A model generated the notes under the pieces. It did not search any database, was not told where the DNA came from, and saw nothing but the letters and a program-made list of their open reading frames with translations. Position numbers and translations under genes: made by a program. Below, in pieces: positions 34,838 through 43,686 of a stretch of DNA of 55,022 bases. The stretch lies in the NCBI GenBank assembly GCA_019359115.1, contig JAHHHW010000095.1, positions 1 through 55,022 of the forward strand, read 5' to 3'. How positions within the stretch are numbered: the stretch's first letter is position 1; every line of letters begins with the position of its first letter. Origin of the DNA: Pelatocladus maniniholoensis HA4357-MV3 (GTDB lineage: Bacteria > Cyanobacteriota > Cyanobacteriia > Cyanobacteriales > Nostocaceae).

Positions 34838-37567
34838 GTGCTAAATAAAAAGATAAAAAAAAATAAATTAAAAAATATCAAAACAACTGGATTATTTATT
34901 TTTAAAATAAAATTTATATTTATACTACATAATCTATTCGCGATCGCACCAGCAATAGCTGCAACTAGTGAAGAACCTGTATTTAGTATTGTCCATACCC
35001 AAGAAAATGCCAGTCAGTGGGCGGGAATTGAAAATCGCTTACAAGCAATCGGAGCCAAGTACTGTGTAATTTCTTTAGATAGCGTTAAAAGTGCAGCAGA
35101 TTGGGGCGATCGCCCGGTGTTATTTTTGCCGAATGTAGAGAGTATCTCACCAGTACAAGCGATCGCTCTCGAAGAATGGATGAGAAATGGTGGACGTTTG
35201 ATCGCTAGTGGCCCAGTGGGGAGTTCATCAGCGCCGGGAGTGCGCCAACTGCTGGAATCTTTGTTAGGTGGATATTGGGGATTTAGCCTCAACTCTCCCC
35301 AAAAATTACAACCATCAGCAGTAATTACACGTAATTTAGACAACCAAGATGATCTGCTGGGTACAGTGCGTGGTGGCGTCATGATTCCCAATGCTATGGC
35401 GTCGCAAGCAGGTGCTGTTTGGGATGCTCAAGATAAACCTCCAGCAGTGTTAACCACAGAACGCTCTACTTTGTTAGGTTGGCGTTGGGGAGTAGACGCT
35501 GCTTCTGGTGTACAGACAGATACTGCTTGGTTAAAAGCTGCACTCAAACGTCATCTCAAAAAGTTTTCTATTTTTATTAGTAAAGTACCAGGAGGTTCAT
35601 CAAACTGCTCTACCTCCGTCATTGCTAGCACTTCTGTCAATCCAGGTATTCCTCCTACTCCAAACAAACCCCCCACTCCAAGCACACCCCCTCCTCAAAT
35701 TACAGCCACTGCTCCTCAACCCAGACCTCTACCTAATATTACGTTCCCACGTTCCGATGAGGCTATTGACCAACTTGAGCAGAGAGTGCGTTTGGATATA
35801 GAACCTAGATCTAATGCACCTATTAGTCGTAACGAAGCGATCGCTCTCCAACAACAGTTAGAAAATCTCATCGGTCGAGTAGAAAGCGCTCACCTAGCAG
35901 CTGCGGTACAAAATGGTAATTCCCAAATTGTTAAGGTACAGCAAGCAGAATTTGCTTCGGTGAAATCTGGCGCACCAGTCCAGACTACTGAGCAGGTAAT
36001 AGCACAAGCAAGGGAAGTTGTCAAAAACTTGCCACAGCTAATTGCTCAAAAACAGTATGCTCAAGCACGCTCAAATTGGTTCATGGCCAAGTCTTCATTG
36101 TTGCAACAGTTTCCTGTTGATCAGAGATTAGCTCAACCAGAAATCCGAGCAATCTGGCTTGATCGGGGTACAATTGTGCGGGCTGGTAGCGAAAAGGGAT
36201 TGGCTAAAATTTTTGATCGCTTGGCACAAGCAGGATTTAACACAGTATTTTTTGAAACAGTCAACTCTGGTTACACCATCTACCCTAGTCAAGTTGCACC
36301 CCAACAAAATCCCCTGATTCGTGGTTGGGACCCCCTAGCAGCAAGTGTGAAATTAGCCCACCAGAGAGGTATGGAATTACACGCTTGGGTTTGGACTTTC
36401 GCAGCTGGTAATCAACGCCATAATCAAATTCTCAACCTTAAACCTGATTATCCAGGGCCAGTGCTTGCTGCTCATCCAGATTGGGCAAATTATGATCAGC
36501 GTGGTCAAATGATTCCTCAAGGTCAAGGTAAACCCTTTTTTGATCAAGCTAATCCACAAGTGCGACAATACTTACAGCAACTATATGAAGAAATTGTTAC
36601 CCGCTATCAAGTTGATGGCCTACAACTAGACTATATTCGCTATCCTTTCCAAGATCCAAATGCAGGAAGGACTTATGGCTATGGTAAAGCAGCAAGAGCC
36701 AAGTTTCAACAACTTACGGGTGTAGATCCAATCAATATCTCTCCCAGCCAAAGGGAATTATGGCAGAAATGGACAGAATTTCGTACTCAGCAAGTAAATA
36801 GCTTTGTTGCAGAATTGTCCAAGAATTTGCGAGCGAAAAGACCTAACCTGATATTATCGGTAGCAGTATTTCCCTTACCAGAACAAGAACGCATTCAGAA
36901 AATTCAACAAGATTGGGAAGTGTGGGCAAGACAAGGTGACGTAGATGTCATAATTCCCATGACCTATGCTCAAGATACCCTCCGCTTTGAGCGATTAGCA
37001 CAACCTTGGATTGCTTCTTCAAAATTAGGCTCTACCTTACTAGTACCAGGAATTCGTCTGCTTTCTTTACCGACTGCTGGAGCATTTGACCAAATCCAAT
37101 TAGTCAGAGATTTGCCAATTAGTGGTTATGCTCTGTTTGCTACTGAGAATTTTAACAACGAATTACACAAAGTTTTCAGTCGCACACAAAGTAGAAGACA
37201 AGGTACGCAAAAAGAACCGATTCCCTCTCGTCAGCCTTTTGCTGCTGCTGCTGCCCGTTATAATGCCTTGGTAAATGAATGGAAATTTGTTGACCAAAAC
37301 GACGAACTGAAGTTATCAGCGATCGCAGTTTCGGACTTTCACACTCAAGCAGAAGTTTTACAAAGTACTTTAAATCAACTAGCTGCTGAACCAAATGCAA
37401 GTAAATATAGGCTAGCAAAAGCAACTCTGGCTCGTTTCCAGTCTCAATTTCGCGTCTGGATGCGATCGCAATCTGTGAATGAACCCTATCAAGTCAAAGC
37501 TTGGGAAAATCGTTTGGTGGCGATCGAAAAGCTATTACGTTACGGGGAGCGAACAACGGGAATTTAA
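34838..37567 (+). CDS. GHL10-type glycoside hydrolase-like exported protein
   Basis: A 909-residue protein. The N-terminus is Lys-rich then hydrophobic (signal peptide ending near PAIAATSEE). Residues ~45-240 are a GATase-like/ThuA-like module, then comes a Pro-rich linker (PPTPNKPPTPSTPPP). Residues ~435-760 are the glycosyl-hydrolase-like 10 (DUF187) TIM barrel: IRAIWLDRGTI, FNTVFFETVNSGYTIYPS, HAWVWTFAAGN, VDGLQLDYIRYPF and DVIIPMTYAQD. It probably acts on a periplasmic or surface polysaccharide. The start is GTG 34838 with GAGGAG 11 bases upstream. Next to UppP, it fits an envelope block. Confidence 0.88.
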   Translation: MLNKKIKKNKLKNIKTTGLFIFKIKFIFILHNLFAIAPAIAATSEEPVFSIVHTQENASQWAGIENRLQAIGAKYCVISLDSVKSAADWGDRPVLFLPNVESISPVQAIALEEWMRNGGRLIASGPVGSSSAPGVRQLLESLLGGYWGFSLNSPQKLQPSAVITRNLDNQDDLLGTVRGGVMIPNAMASQAGAVWDAQDKPPAVLTTERSTLLGWRWGVDAASGVQTDTAWLKAALKRHLKKFSIFISKVPGGSSNCSTSVIASTSVNPGIPPTPNKPPTPSTPPPQITATAPQPRPLPNITFPRSDEAIDQLEQRVRLDIEPRSNAPISRNEAIALQQQLENLIGRVESAHLAAAVQNGNSQIVKVQQAEFASVKSGAPVQTTEQVIAQAREVVKNLPQLIAQKQYAQARSNWFMAKSSLLQQFPVDQRLAQPEIRAIWLDRGTIVRAGSEKGLAKIFDRLAQAGFNTVFFETVNSGYTIYPSQVAPQQNPLIRGWDPLAASVKLAHQRGMELHAWVWTFAAGNQRHNQILNLKPDYPGPVLAAHPDWANYDQRGQMIPQGQGKPFFDQANPQVRQYLQQLYEEIVTRYQVDGLQLDYIRYPFQDPNAGRTYGYGKAARAKFQQLTGVDPINISPSQRELWQKWTEFRTQQVNSFVAELSKNLRAKRPNLILSVAVFPLPEQERIQKIQQDWEVWARQGDVDVIIPMTYAQDTLRFERLAQPWIASSKLGSTLLVPGIRLLSLPTAGAFDQIQLVRDLPISGYALFATENFNNELHKVFSRTQSRRQGTQKEPIPSRQPFAAAAARYNALVNEWKFVDQNDELKLSAIAVSDFHTQAEVLQSTLNQLAAEPNASKYRLAKATLARFQSQFRVWMRSQSVNEPYQVKAWENRLVAIEKLLRYGERTTGI

Positions 37568-37690
37568 TGGGGAATGGGGAATGGGGATCGGGGATCGGGG
37601 ATCGGGGATCAAGAAGGAGCAGGAGCAGGAGGAGGTGGAGTCTCTACCTTCCTCAATCCCTAATCCCTAATCCCCAATCCCCATTTACTA
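37566..37690. repeat. GGGGATC-type low-complexity repeats
   Basis: GGGGATCGGGGATCGGGGAT on the left and CCCTAATCCCTAATCCCCAA on the right form an imperfect fold-back between the convergent GHL10 and TolC genes. Same word family as 13306-13443. Confidence 0.75.
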
Positions 37691-39958
37691 TTGAGCAATC
37701 CTAGCTAATCCTCTAGCAGTTACAGATCTTTGCAAAGTCGCTAGAGCGCGATTGTAAGACAAAATAGCGCTGACACTATTACCTTCCGCTCTTGTGAGGT
37801 CATTTTCAGCTGCGATCACATCTGTTTGAGTTCCTACACCTGCTTGGAATCGCAAACGCGCCAAACGTAAAGATTCTCTAGCTTGTTCTAAAGCAATATT
37901 TGCAGTTTGTACTTGGTCTAAGTTAGATCTCAATTCCGAATAAGCTTGTTCTACCTGGAAGCGGATTTGATTGCGTGTATCTTTAAATTGAGTTTCAGCA
38001 ATCCTAATATTAGCTTTTTGCTGGTTAGCTCTGGCTCTGGCTGCTCCCCCATCGAATAAATTTAGGGTGGCTTGCACTCCAACGGAATAACCATCGGTGA
38101 CGCTAATACTATCATCAAACTGATCTAATAGGTTATAACTAGCAACTAAGCTGATTTGTGGGCCAAGTTCTGCAAGTGCTAAACGTCGTTGCTGTTCGCT
38201 AATATTGCGTTGTGCCAACTGCTGTTGCAGTTCTGGACGATTTTGATAGGCTAGTACAACCGTATCTTCTAGCGGCAAATTCCACAGACCTGCCAATCTT
38301 ACAGGATCTGCGGCACTGACAGTTAATGCATCTGGAACATTTAATGTACTTGCTAACTGACTGCGGCGAATTCTTTGTTGAGATAACGCTCCACTCAAAT
38401 CTTGTTGAGCATTTGCTAAAGTTACCTGCGCTCTAAGTACATCAAATTGAGTACCTACACCCGCTCTTTCTAAAGCTTGAGCATCGCGTAAAGTCACCTC
38501 AGCATTTCTCACAGAAGATTGGGCGATGCGTACATTTTCATCTGCTTCTTGCAAATCGTAGTAATTTGTGGCGACAGTGAGGCGAATTTCCTCAGCTTGA
38601 CGCATAGTATCCAATTCTTGGAAGCGTACCTGTTCTTCAGCAGCGCCTATGTTGGCTGAACGTCTGCCTGAAGTAAAGATATTATAAATAAGTTGTGCTT
38701 GACCATTGAAGGATGTACCAGGTTCATCGTCGTTGGATTGAGTACGCAGTTCTGGTGGTAAACCCCGTTCTTGTTCGTCTCGTATTTCTGAGGTGAGTTG
38801 ACTTTGAGCAGATTGGCTGCGGGTAATGCTAGTACTCAAGTCAAGGGTGGGAAATAAAGCAGCTTGAGCTTCCCGCAAGCTAGCTTGAGCTCGTTGTAAT
38901 TCCAATAAAGATATTTGTAGTTGTGTATTGTTGCGCTGTGCTAAATCTACAGCTTGTTCTAAGGTAATTGGCTGGTTTCCCTTTTGTCTAACTTCATCAG
39001 GTTTGGTAGGAAATAGCAAGGGATTGCTTTTGTCAGGATTGAGGTAATTAGGTGCAGGTGTTGTTGGTTTGGAAATTGGCGAAACGATGGGGACTTGTGG
39101 AGTTGTTTGTTGTTGCTGATTGTTGATTGTTGGTGCTGTCGGAGAAATTGCTTGCGATACGAGTTGCGGGCTGAGATTTTGTGGAGGACAACTAAGTGTA
39201 TCTTGAGAGCAATTATCGATCGCTAATAATTTTGCCGAACCTGAACCTCTAGCGACATTTTGTAAAAAAGCTGAAGCTTGGATGTTAGGGTTTTGCTTTG
39301 ATGGTGCTTGTGTAGTGGTAGAGTTGGTAAATTCCTGGGGAGCGATCGCATCACTTACACCCACTGGCAATTTTTCTGGATTTGAACTTCTACTAATTAT
39401 GACTTCACGCAATTTTTGCCCAACTTGAGACGGCGATCTAGGTTTGACAGAGTTTTTCGGTGATCCAGTTTTAGCCTCAGCAGTGCTTTGGCGTAGATGC
39501 TGAGTACCATAGTCAAAGGGAGCTACCTGCATAATTTCTGGCTGCAAGTTGGCATCAAAAATCGCAGAGGCTAACTGATTGCTATCTACTGGCTGGGCTT
39601 GGTATTGGGCTGATGTCACCCTGAAAGTACTTCTTTGATCTTGAAAAGAAATTTCTTCTATTGGTACACCAATTGTTTTAGTAGCAATTTTCCCAACATC
39701 ATCACTCCCAAACCTCTGCATGTTAATTGTCTTAAAATCTGTCGGTTCTGGTGTTTTGATTGTTGTTGGCAAATTAGTTGAAAAACTACTATTTCCAGCA
39801 GAAACTTGATTTTTTGTATTGTCTGCTACTAAGTTTCCACCCTCGTTCAGGGTAGAAATACTGGGGTTAACAACATTTTGCGCCCAACTCGGTTGAGTGG
39901 TTAACACTGCTGCTGTTACACCAGGTAAGAAACTATAGAGTATTATCTGTCCTTTCAC
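37688..39958 (-). CDS. TolC family outer-membrane efflux protein
   Basis: A 756-residue protein. Residues 1-25 form a signal peptide (FLPGVTAAVLTTQPSWAQ). Residues ~25-335 are a long polar, Pro/Ser/Gln-rich extension. The OEP/TolC domain occupies ~335-750, with paired repeats QPITLEQAVDLAQRNNTQLQ and DTVVLAYQNRPELQQQLAQR and long helices such as RLARLRFQAGVGTQTDVIAA. It should form the trimeric outer-membrane channel for type I secretion or drug efflux. No inner-membrane partner is adjacent. The long N-terminal extension is common in filamentous cyanobacteria. Confidence 0.92.
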   Translation of the reverse strand: MKGQIILYSFLPGVTAAVLTTQPSWAQNVVNPSISTLNEGGNLVADNTKNQVSAGNSSFSTNLPTTIKTPEPTDFKTINMQRFGSDDVGKIATKTIGVPIEEISFQDQRSTFRVTSAQYQAQPVDSNQLASAIFDANLQPEIMQVAPFDYGTQHLRQSTAEAKTGSPKNSVKPRSPSQVGQKLREVIISRSSNPEKLPVGVSDAIAPQEFTNSTTTQAPSKQNPNIQASAFLQNVARGSGSAKLLAIDNCSQDTLSCPPQNLSPQLVSQAISPTAPTINNQQQQTTPQVPIVSPISKPTTPAPNYLNPDKSNPLLFPTKPDEVRQKGNQPITLEQAVDLAQRNNTQLQISLLELQRAQASLREAQAALFPTLDLSTSITRSQSAQSQLTSEIRDEQERGLPPELRTQSNDDEPGTSFNGQAQLIYNIFTSGRRSANIGAAEEQVRFQELDTMRQAEEIRLTVATNYYDLQEADENVRIAQSSVRNAEVTLRDAQALERAGVGTQFDVLRAQVTLANAQQDLSGALSQQRIRRSQLASTLNVPDALTVSAADPVRLAGLWNLPLEDTVVLAYQNRPELQQQLAQRNISEQQRRLALAELGPQISLVASYNLLDQFDDSISVTDGYSVGVQATLNLFDGGAARARANQQKANIRIAETQFKDTRNQIRFQVEQAYSELRSNLDQVQTANIALEQARESLRLARLRFQAGVGTQTDVIAAENDLTRAEGNSVSAILSYNRALATLQRSVTARGLARIAQ

Positions 39959-40023
39959 CGCATCCCCTCACACAACAATAAGGCGGCTTCATACCGTTTT
40001 TTCACACAGAATATAACACGAGG

Positions 40024-41592
40024 CTAACTAGAAGCATCATTACTGTCTTTGTCTTGAAAACTCTTGACTATTCGAGACAGTTCAGCTTTTTCATCGATAC
40101 TAACGCGAGTAGGCGCTCCGCTAACAATTCTTTCGTAATTGCGGAAAGAATCTTTAATTTCCGGGCCATCCGCCGTGATATTGTATTCACGAATACCCTT
40201 ATCATGCCAAGAGCCACGCATTTTAAATACATTGATTGCCCGTGACATTTCTCCACGAATTTCTACATACTGCAACATCAAAATCGTGTCAGTAATTGTG
40301 GAAATATGGGAGTCGGTAATCGAATGCGAACCCATAAATTGATCGGTTGTATTAGTAAAAAAGCCTGTTATTTCTTCTTGCTTGGCGTACCCCGTGACAC
40401 CAATGACAAATTGTCGGAATGCATTATTACTTACACCGCGTGCCAAGGCTGAGAGTGAATCAATAGCAATCCGAGCAGGTTTAAAATCAGCAATTTCTGA
40501 CTTGATAATTTGTAGATGATCTTCTAAACCAGTTGATTCAGGATAGGTACAAATTATTTTCAGCAATCCTTGACGTTCTAAATCCTCAAATTCGATTCCC
40601 CAAGATGAGGCGTTACGCGAGAGTTGAGCGCGCGATTCTTCGTAGGCAAATAATATTGCCCGTTCACTGTTTTTGCACCCATTTTGCAGAAATTTGCTGA
40701 CTAATAATGTCTTACCTGTGCCTGTAGCTCCTGTGGCTAAAATAATTGAATCTTTAAAGAAACCACCGCCACACATATCATCTAAGGTTGTAACCCCAGA
40801 AGATACACGTACATTGGAAGATCTTTGAGTTAAGCGCATTGCCCCAAGTGGGAAAATATTGACTCCTTCATTAGTAATTGTGAAAGGATATTCGCCTTTC
40901 ATGTGTGTTGTACCACGCAGTTTCAAAATTTCGATGGTACGACGACGACGTTCCCCCTCCAAGACGTTGCGGACAATTACTACGTTATCGGAAACAAATT
41001 CTTCTACTCCAAAACAAGCGACTGGACCATATTCCTCGGTACGTTCTGTGGTAATTATAGTGGTGACATTCAGGAGTTTGAGTCGGGCTACTAAACGAAA
41101 AATTTCGCGCCTGACGACTCCAATAGCTTCATATTGCTGAAATACAGCAGTGATGGAGTCAATAGCTACTCTTTTTGCTTTATATTTGCGTATAGCATAC
41201 TGCAAGCGTTCAATCAATGCTGAAAGGTCAAAGTTACCAACAATATCTTGTCCTTCTGGGTCAGGAGAAGCATCCAAAATAAATAACTTCCCATCATTGA
41301 TTAAGCCTTGCAAATCCCAACCAAAAATATAGGCGTTTTTTATGATATCATAGGGGGATTCTTCAAAGGTGACGAACACTCCTGGTTCTTCCAAATAGCT
41401 AATACCGTTAAAAAGAAACTGGAGAGAAAATAAAGTTTTACCAGTTCCAGAGGTACCACTGACCAGAGTTGTTCTCCCTACAGGTAATCCACCATGACTA
41501 ATATCATCAAACCCCTCTATCATCGTACGAATTTTTTCGACACCACCAAATAAAGGTGTGTTGTTTTTCTCTGGTTGGTCGTTTTCTCTCAT
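40024..41592 (-). CDS. kaiC: Circadian clock ATPase KaiC
   Basis: A 522-residue protein with the two RecA-like domains of KaiC. CI has Walker A GTSGTGKTLFSLQF and CII has GATGTGKTLLVSKF. Catalytic glutamates follow in FVTFEESPYDI and LFAYEESRAQL. The CII phosphorylation segment SHISTITDTILMLQYVE carries the adjacent Ser and Thr equivalent to S431/T432 of Synechococcus. The A-loop and C-terminal tail are present. The hexamer is the core oscillator and acts with KaiA (phosphorylation) and KaiB (sequestration). The gene is last in kaiA-kaiB-kaiC, 87 bp after kaiB. Confidence 0.98.
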   Translation of the reverse strand: MRENDQPEKNNTPLFGGVEKIRTMIEGFDDISHGGLPVGRTTLVSGTSGTGKTLFSLQFLFNGISYLEEPGVFVTFEESPYDIIKNAYIFGWDLQGLINDGKLFILDASPDPEGQDIVGNFDLSALIERLQYAIRKYKAKRVAIDSITAVFQQYEAIGVVRREIFRLVARLKLLNVTTIITTERTEEYGPVACFGVEEFVSDNVVIVRNVLEGERRRRTIEILKLRGTTHMKGEYPFTITNEGVNIFPLGAMRLTQRSSNVRVSSGVTTLDDMCGGGFFKDSIILATGATGTGKTLLVSKFLQNGCKNSERAILFAYEESRAQLSRNASSWGIEFEDLERQGLLKIICTYPESTGLEDHLQIIKSEIADFKPARIAIDSLSALARGVSNNAFRQFVIGVTGYAKQEEITGFFTNTTDQFMGSHSITDSHISTITDTILMLQYVEIRGEMSRAINVFKMRGSWHDKGIREYNITADGPEIKDSFRNYERIVSGAPTRVSIDEKAELSRIVKSFQDKDSNDASS

Positions 41593-41679
41593 CTTTGTTT
41601 TATACTTACCAAATGGGAATTTAACCCAGTTATTATATTAATAAAATGTTGAGACTTATGTTTTATCTATTTATATAAT

Positions 41680-42000
41680 CTATTCTGCTTGAAATTGTTC
41701 GTCTTCTATTAACTCTTCGTAAAGTAAGTCTAAACCAATCAATACTCTTTCTCGGTCTGAAAGATCACCAATAATTTTCCGAACGGGTGGAGGCAATATT
41801 TTAGATAATGTTGGTGTAGCTAATATTTTGTCTTCCTCCGCCAATTGTGGGTTTTTGAGTACGTCTATGACTTTGAGAGTATACACTCCTTTAAATTCTC
41901 GTTCTAATATATTTTTTAGTGTTCTTAGTGCCATGACTGAGTTGGCGGTATTCCCTGCTACGTACAACTTGAGAACATAACTCTTTTTGATTTTATTCAT
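41680..42000 (-). CDS. kaiB: Circadian clock protein KaiB
   Basis: A 106-residue thioredoxin-like, fold-switching protein: [20 protein letters not shown], then [40 protein letters not shown] and [20 protein letters not shown]. It binds KaiC CI at night and traps KaiA. It lies between kaiA and kaiC on one strand, 362 bp downstream of kaiA. Confidence 0.98.
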   Translation of the reverse strand: MNKIKKSYVLKLYVAGNTANSVMALRTLKNILEREFKGVYTLKVIDVLKNPQLAEEDKILATPTLSKILPPPVRKIIGDLSDRERVLIGLDLLYEELIEDEQFQAE

Positions 42001-42100
42001 AGTCAGCTAGAGTCTGGGATAAAGAGTAAAGAAGTTATCAAACAAGCGCAACAACATTTTCAGGTACTAATCTTTGGGTGGTAGCAAACCTCCCACTGCA

Positions 42101-42142
42101 AGACAAAAAGCTTAACTTTGCTATAACGTAGGCTTTTTGTCT
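42101..42142 (-). terminator. Hairpin between kaiA and kaiB
   Basis: AGACAAAAAGC (42101-42111) and GCTTTTTGTCT (42132-42142) pair perfectly over 11 bp in the kaiA-kaiB gap. There is no long T run beyond the stem, so it may be a weak terminator or a processing site that uncouples kaiA from kaiBC. Confidence 0.5.
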
Positions 42143-42236
42143 TCTGTTTTCCTATACTAGTACAATGCCATGAAAATAGAGATGCTATCCAAAACTACTG
42201 CTCTGTCCCATTTATTTTGATGAGTTGTGGGTGTCC

Positions 42237-42269
42237 AGATCCCGACTTCGCAAAAGTTGTGGGGGATCT
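42237..42269. repeat. Hairpin of the AGATCCCCGACTT family
   Basis: AGATCCCGACTTCGCAAAAG with TTGTGGGGGATCT, an imperfect stem-loop related to 52026-52058 and 15796-15824. It also lies in the kaiA-kaiB gap. Confidence 0.6.
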
Positions 42270-42362
42270 ATAACCTCTCAAAGTTAGGTTGACACAGTAC
42301 TATTAGCCTATCAGCGCTAACTCTCTATACACAAACATGCATAAGCCTGAAATCAAATGTAT

Positions 42363-42668
42363 CTATTGAGGAAGCGATCGCCGATAAAGTTCACACAAAT
42401 GAGCCAGAATATCAATTAACGTCAGACGATAGTCTAGTAATGTCTCGTCTCCGCGTCCTTCTAATCTTAGCTGCTTGGAAAATTCATCAATAAGTTCCAT
42501 ATGAATTTCTATAATTTGCGGCACAGGAATATTAGCATAAAATACTGCATTGATAAATTTATCAATTTTTTCCTTCAGTCTTTTGTCTGTGGTAAAGTAA
42601 TCTATAAGAATTTGGCGGTATTCTAATTTAAGTTCCTGTAAAAATGCCTGTTGTTCGGCTTTCGTCAT
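42363..42668 (-). CDS. kaiA: Circadian clock protein KaiA, short form
   Basis: Only 101 residues, against about 284 in Synechococcus. It consists of the C-terminal four-helix KaiC-activating domain: LQELKLEYRQILIDYFTTDK, KIDKFINAVFYANIPVPQII, EIHMELIDEFSKQLRLEGR and LLDYRLTLIDILAHLCELYR. The N-terminal pseudo-receiver is absent, as is typical of Nostoc/Anabaena-type clocks. It binds the KaiC A-loops and promotes autophosphorylation. The first gene of the cluster, divergent from the large histidine kinase with a 1.0-kb gap. Confidence 0.95.
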   Translation of the reverse strand: MTKAEQQAFLQELKLEYRQILIDYFTTDKRLKEKIDKFINAVFYANIPVPQIIEIHMELIDEFSKQLRLEGRGDETLLDYRLTLIDILAHLCELYRRSLPQ

Positions 42669-43686
42669 TTGCTGAAAAAAAATCTATTGTTCTTGCTGCT
42701 GGCATCTGGTGACATCTAAAATCTTCGATTTTATTGTTTGTTTTTTACTTTTGAATGTAACTAATTATTCGGGAAAAGATGAGATTTTTTCAACTGTTTA
42801 GTTATAGTGATTAGATAAATAGCTTTCTTATTTATCATGCCAACTAAAATTTATCGGATCATAATATCAAAACAATATTAATGTTTGATTGCTTCATAGT
42901 ATTAATATGATCTTATGTGTACCTCCTTGAGCAACTGAACTCAGAACATAAAGTTATGATTTGGTAATTTGACAAACAATCTCACAGTCCCATCGGCTGC
43001 ATGGCCATTTTGTAAAGTTACCTAAAGATTGCTTCTTAACAAATTGTACAATCTTATTAACAACTGTTACAGATATTATTTCAAACAAGCACTTGACCTG
43101 TATTTTGAGGAGAAGATCAACGCAGAGTAAATAGTTGTAAATGCCTGCTCTTAGACACTGTTTTAGGCAAATCAGAGTTCAAAGGGAAAGATTTAGTTTC
43201 ATGCTAAATCAGCGAGATTTTGCCTCTTGTTCTTCATATCTAACTAAATACAGATTTTCTAGTTTTACTCCTTAGATAAAATACTTAAACTAAGTTAAAT
43301 AATCATTGCGTTGTAAATCATTATAATTCCTAAAGGTTCTAAAGCGAATCTTTGGAGCCATAATTGTTTTAGGTATTGCTAATCTTAAAGAGGGTTTTTT
43401 ACAACAACAGCACAACTGACACCAGGAAGCTATATTTTTAGTAGTAGTTATAACTAATACAAACTACTTAGTACCAAACAATAGATACGCTAAAAGCAGC
43501 TATGCTCACAGAAATAACACCAATGCTATAAGCTTTTGTATGATTTCTTGCCATGCTGCATAAACAATAGTAATTTTGACTTTTGAATTCCCTAGGCTGA
43601 CCGTATTGCCTTATAACCCGCAATGGCAAAGTGAAGATATGGCTGGAAACGCGAACAGCACCAGCTTAACTACTTGGTGATGCTAA
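42669..43686. promoter_or_regulatory. 1.0-kb divergent region between kaiA and the CBS-histidine kinase
   Basis: No protein gene. AT-rich. It must hold the kaiA promoter (minus) and the kinase promoter (plus). One fold stands out: AGGCAAA (43165-43171) with TTTGCCT (43219-43225), enclosing GATTTAG/CTAAATC (43190-43196/43204-43210), followed by CTTGTTCTT. It could end a small RNA or sit in the kinase leader. No known clock-box motif was recognised. Confidence 0.45.
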
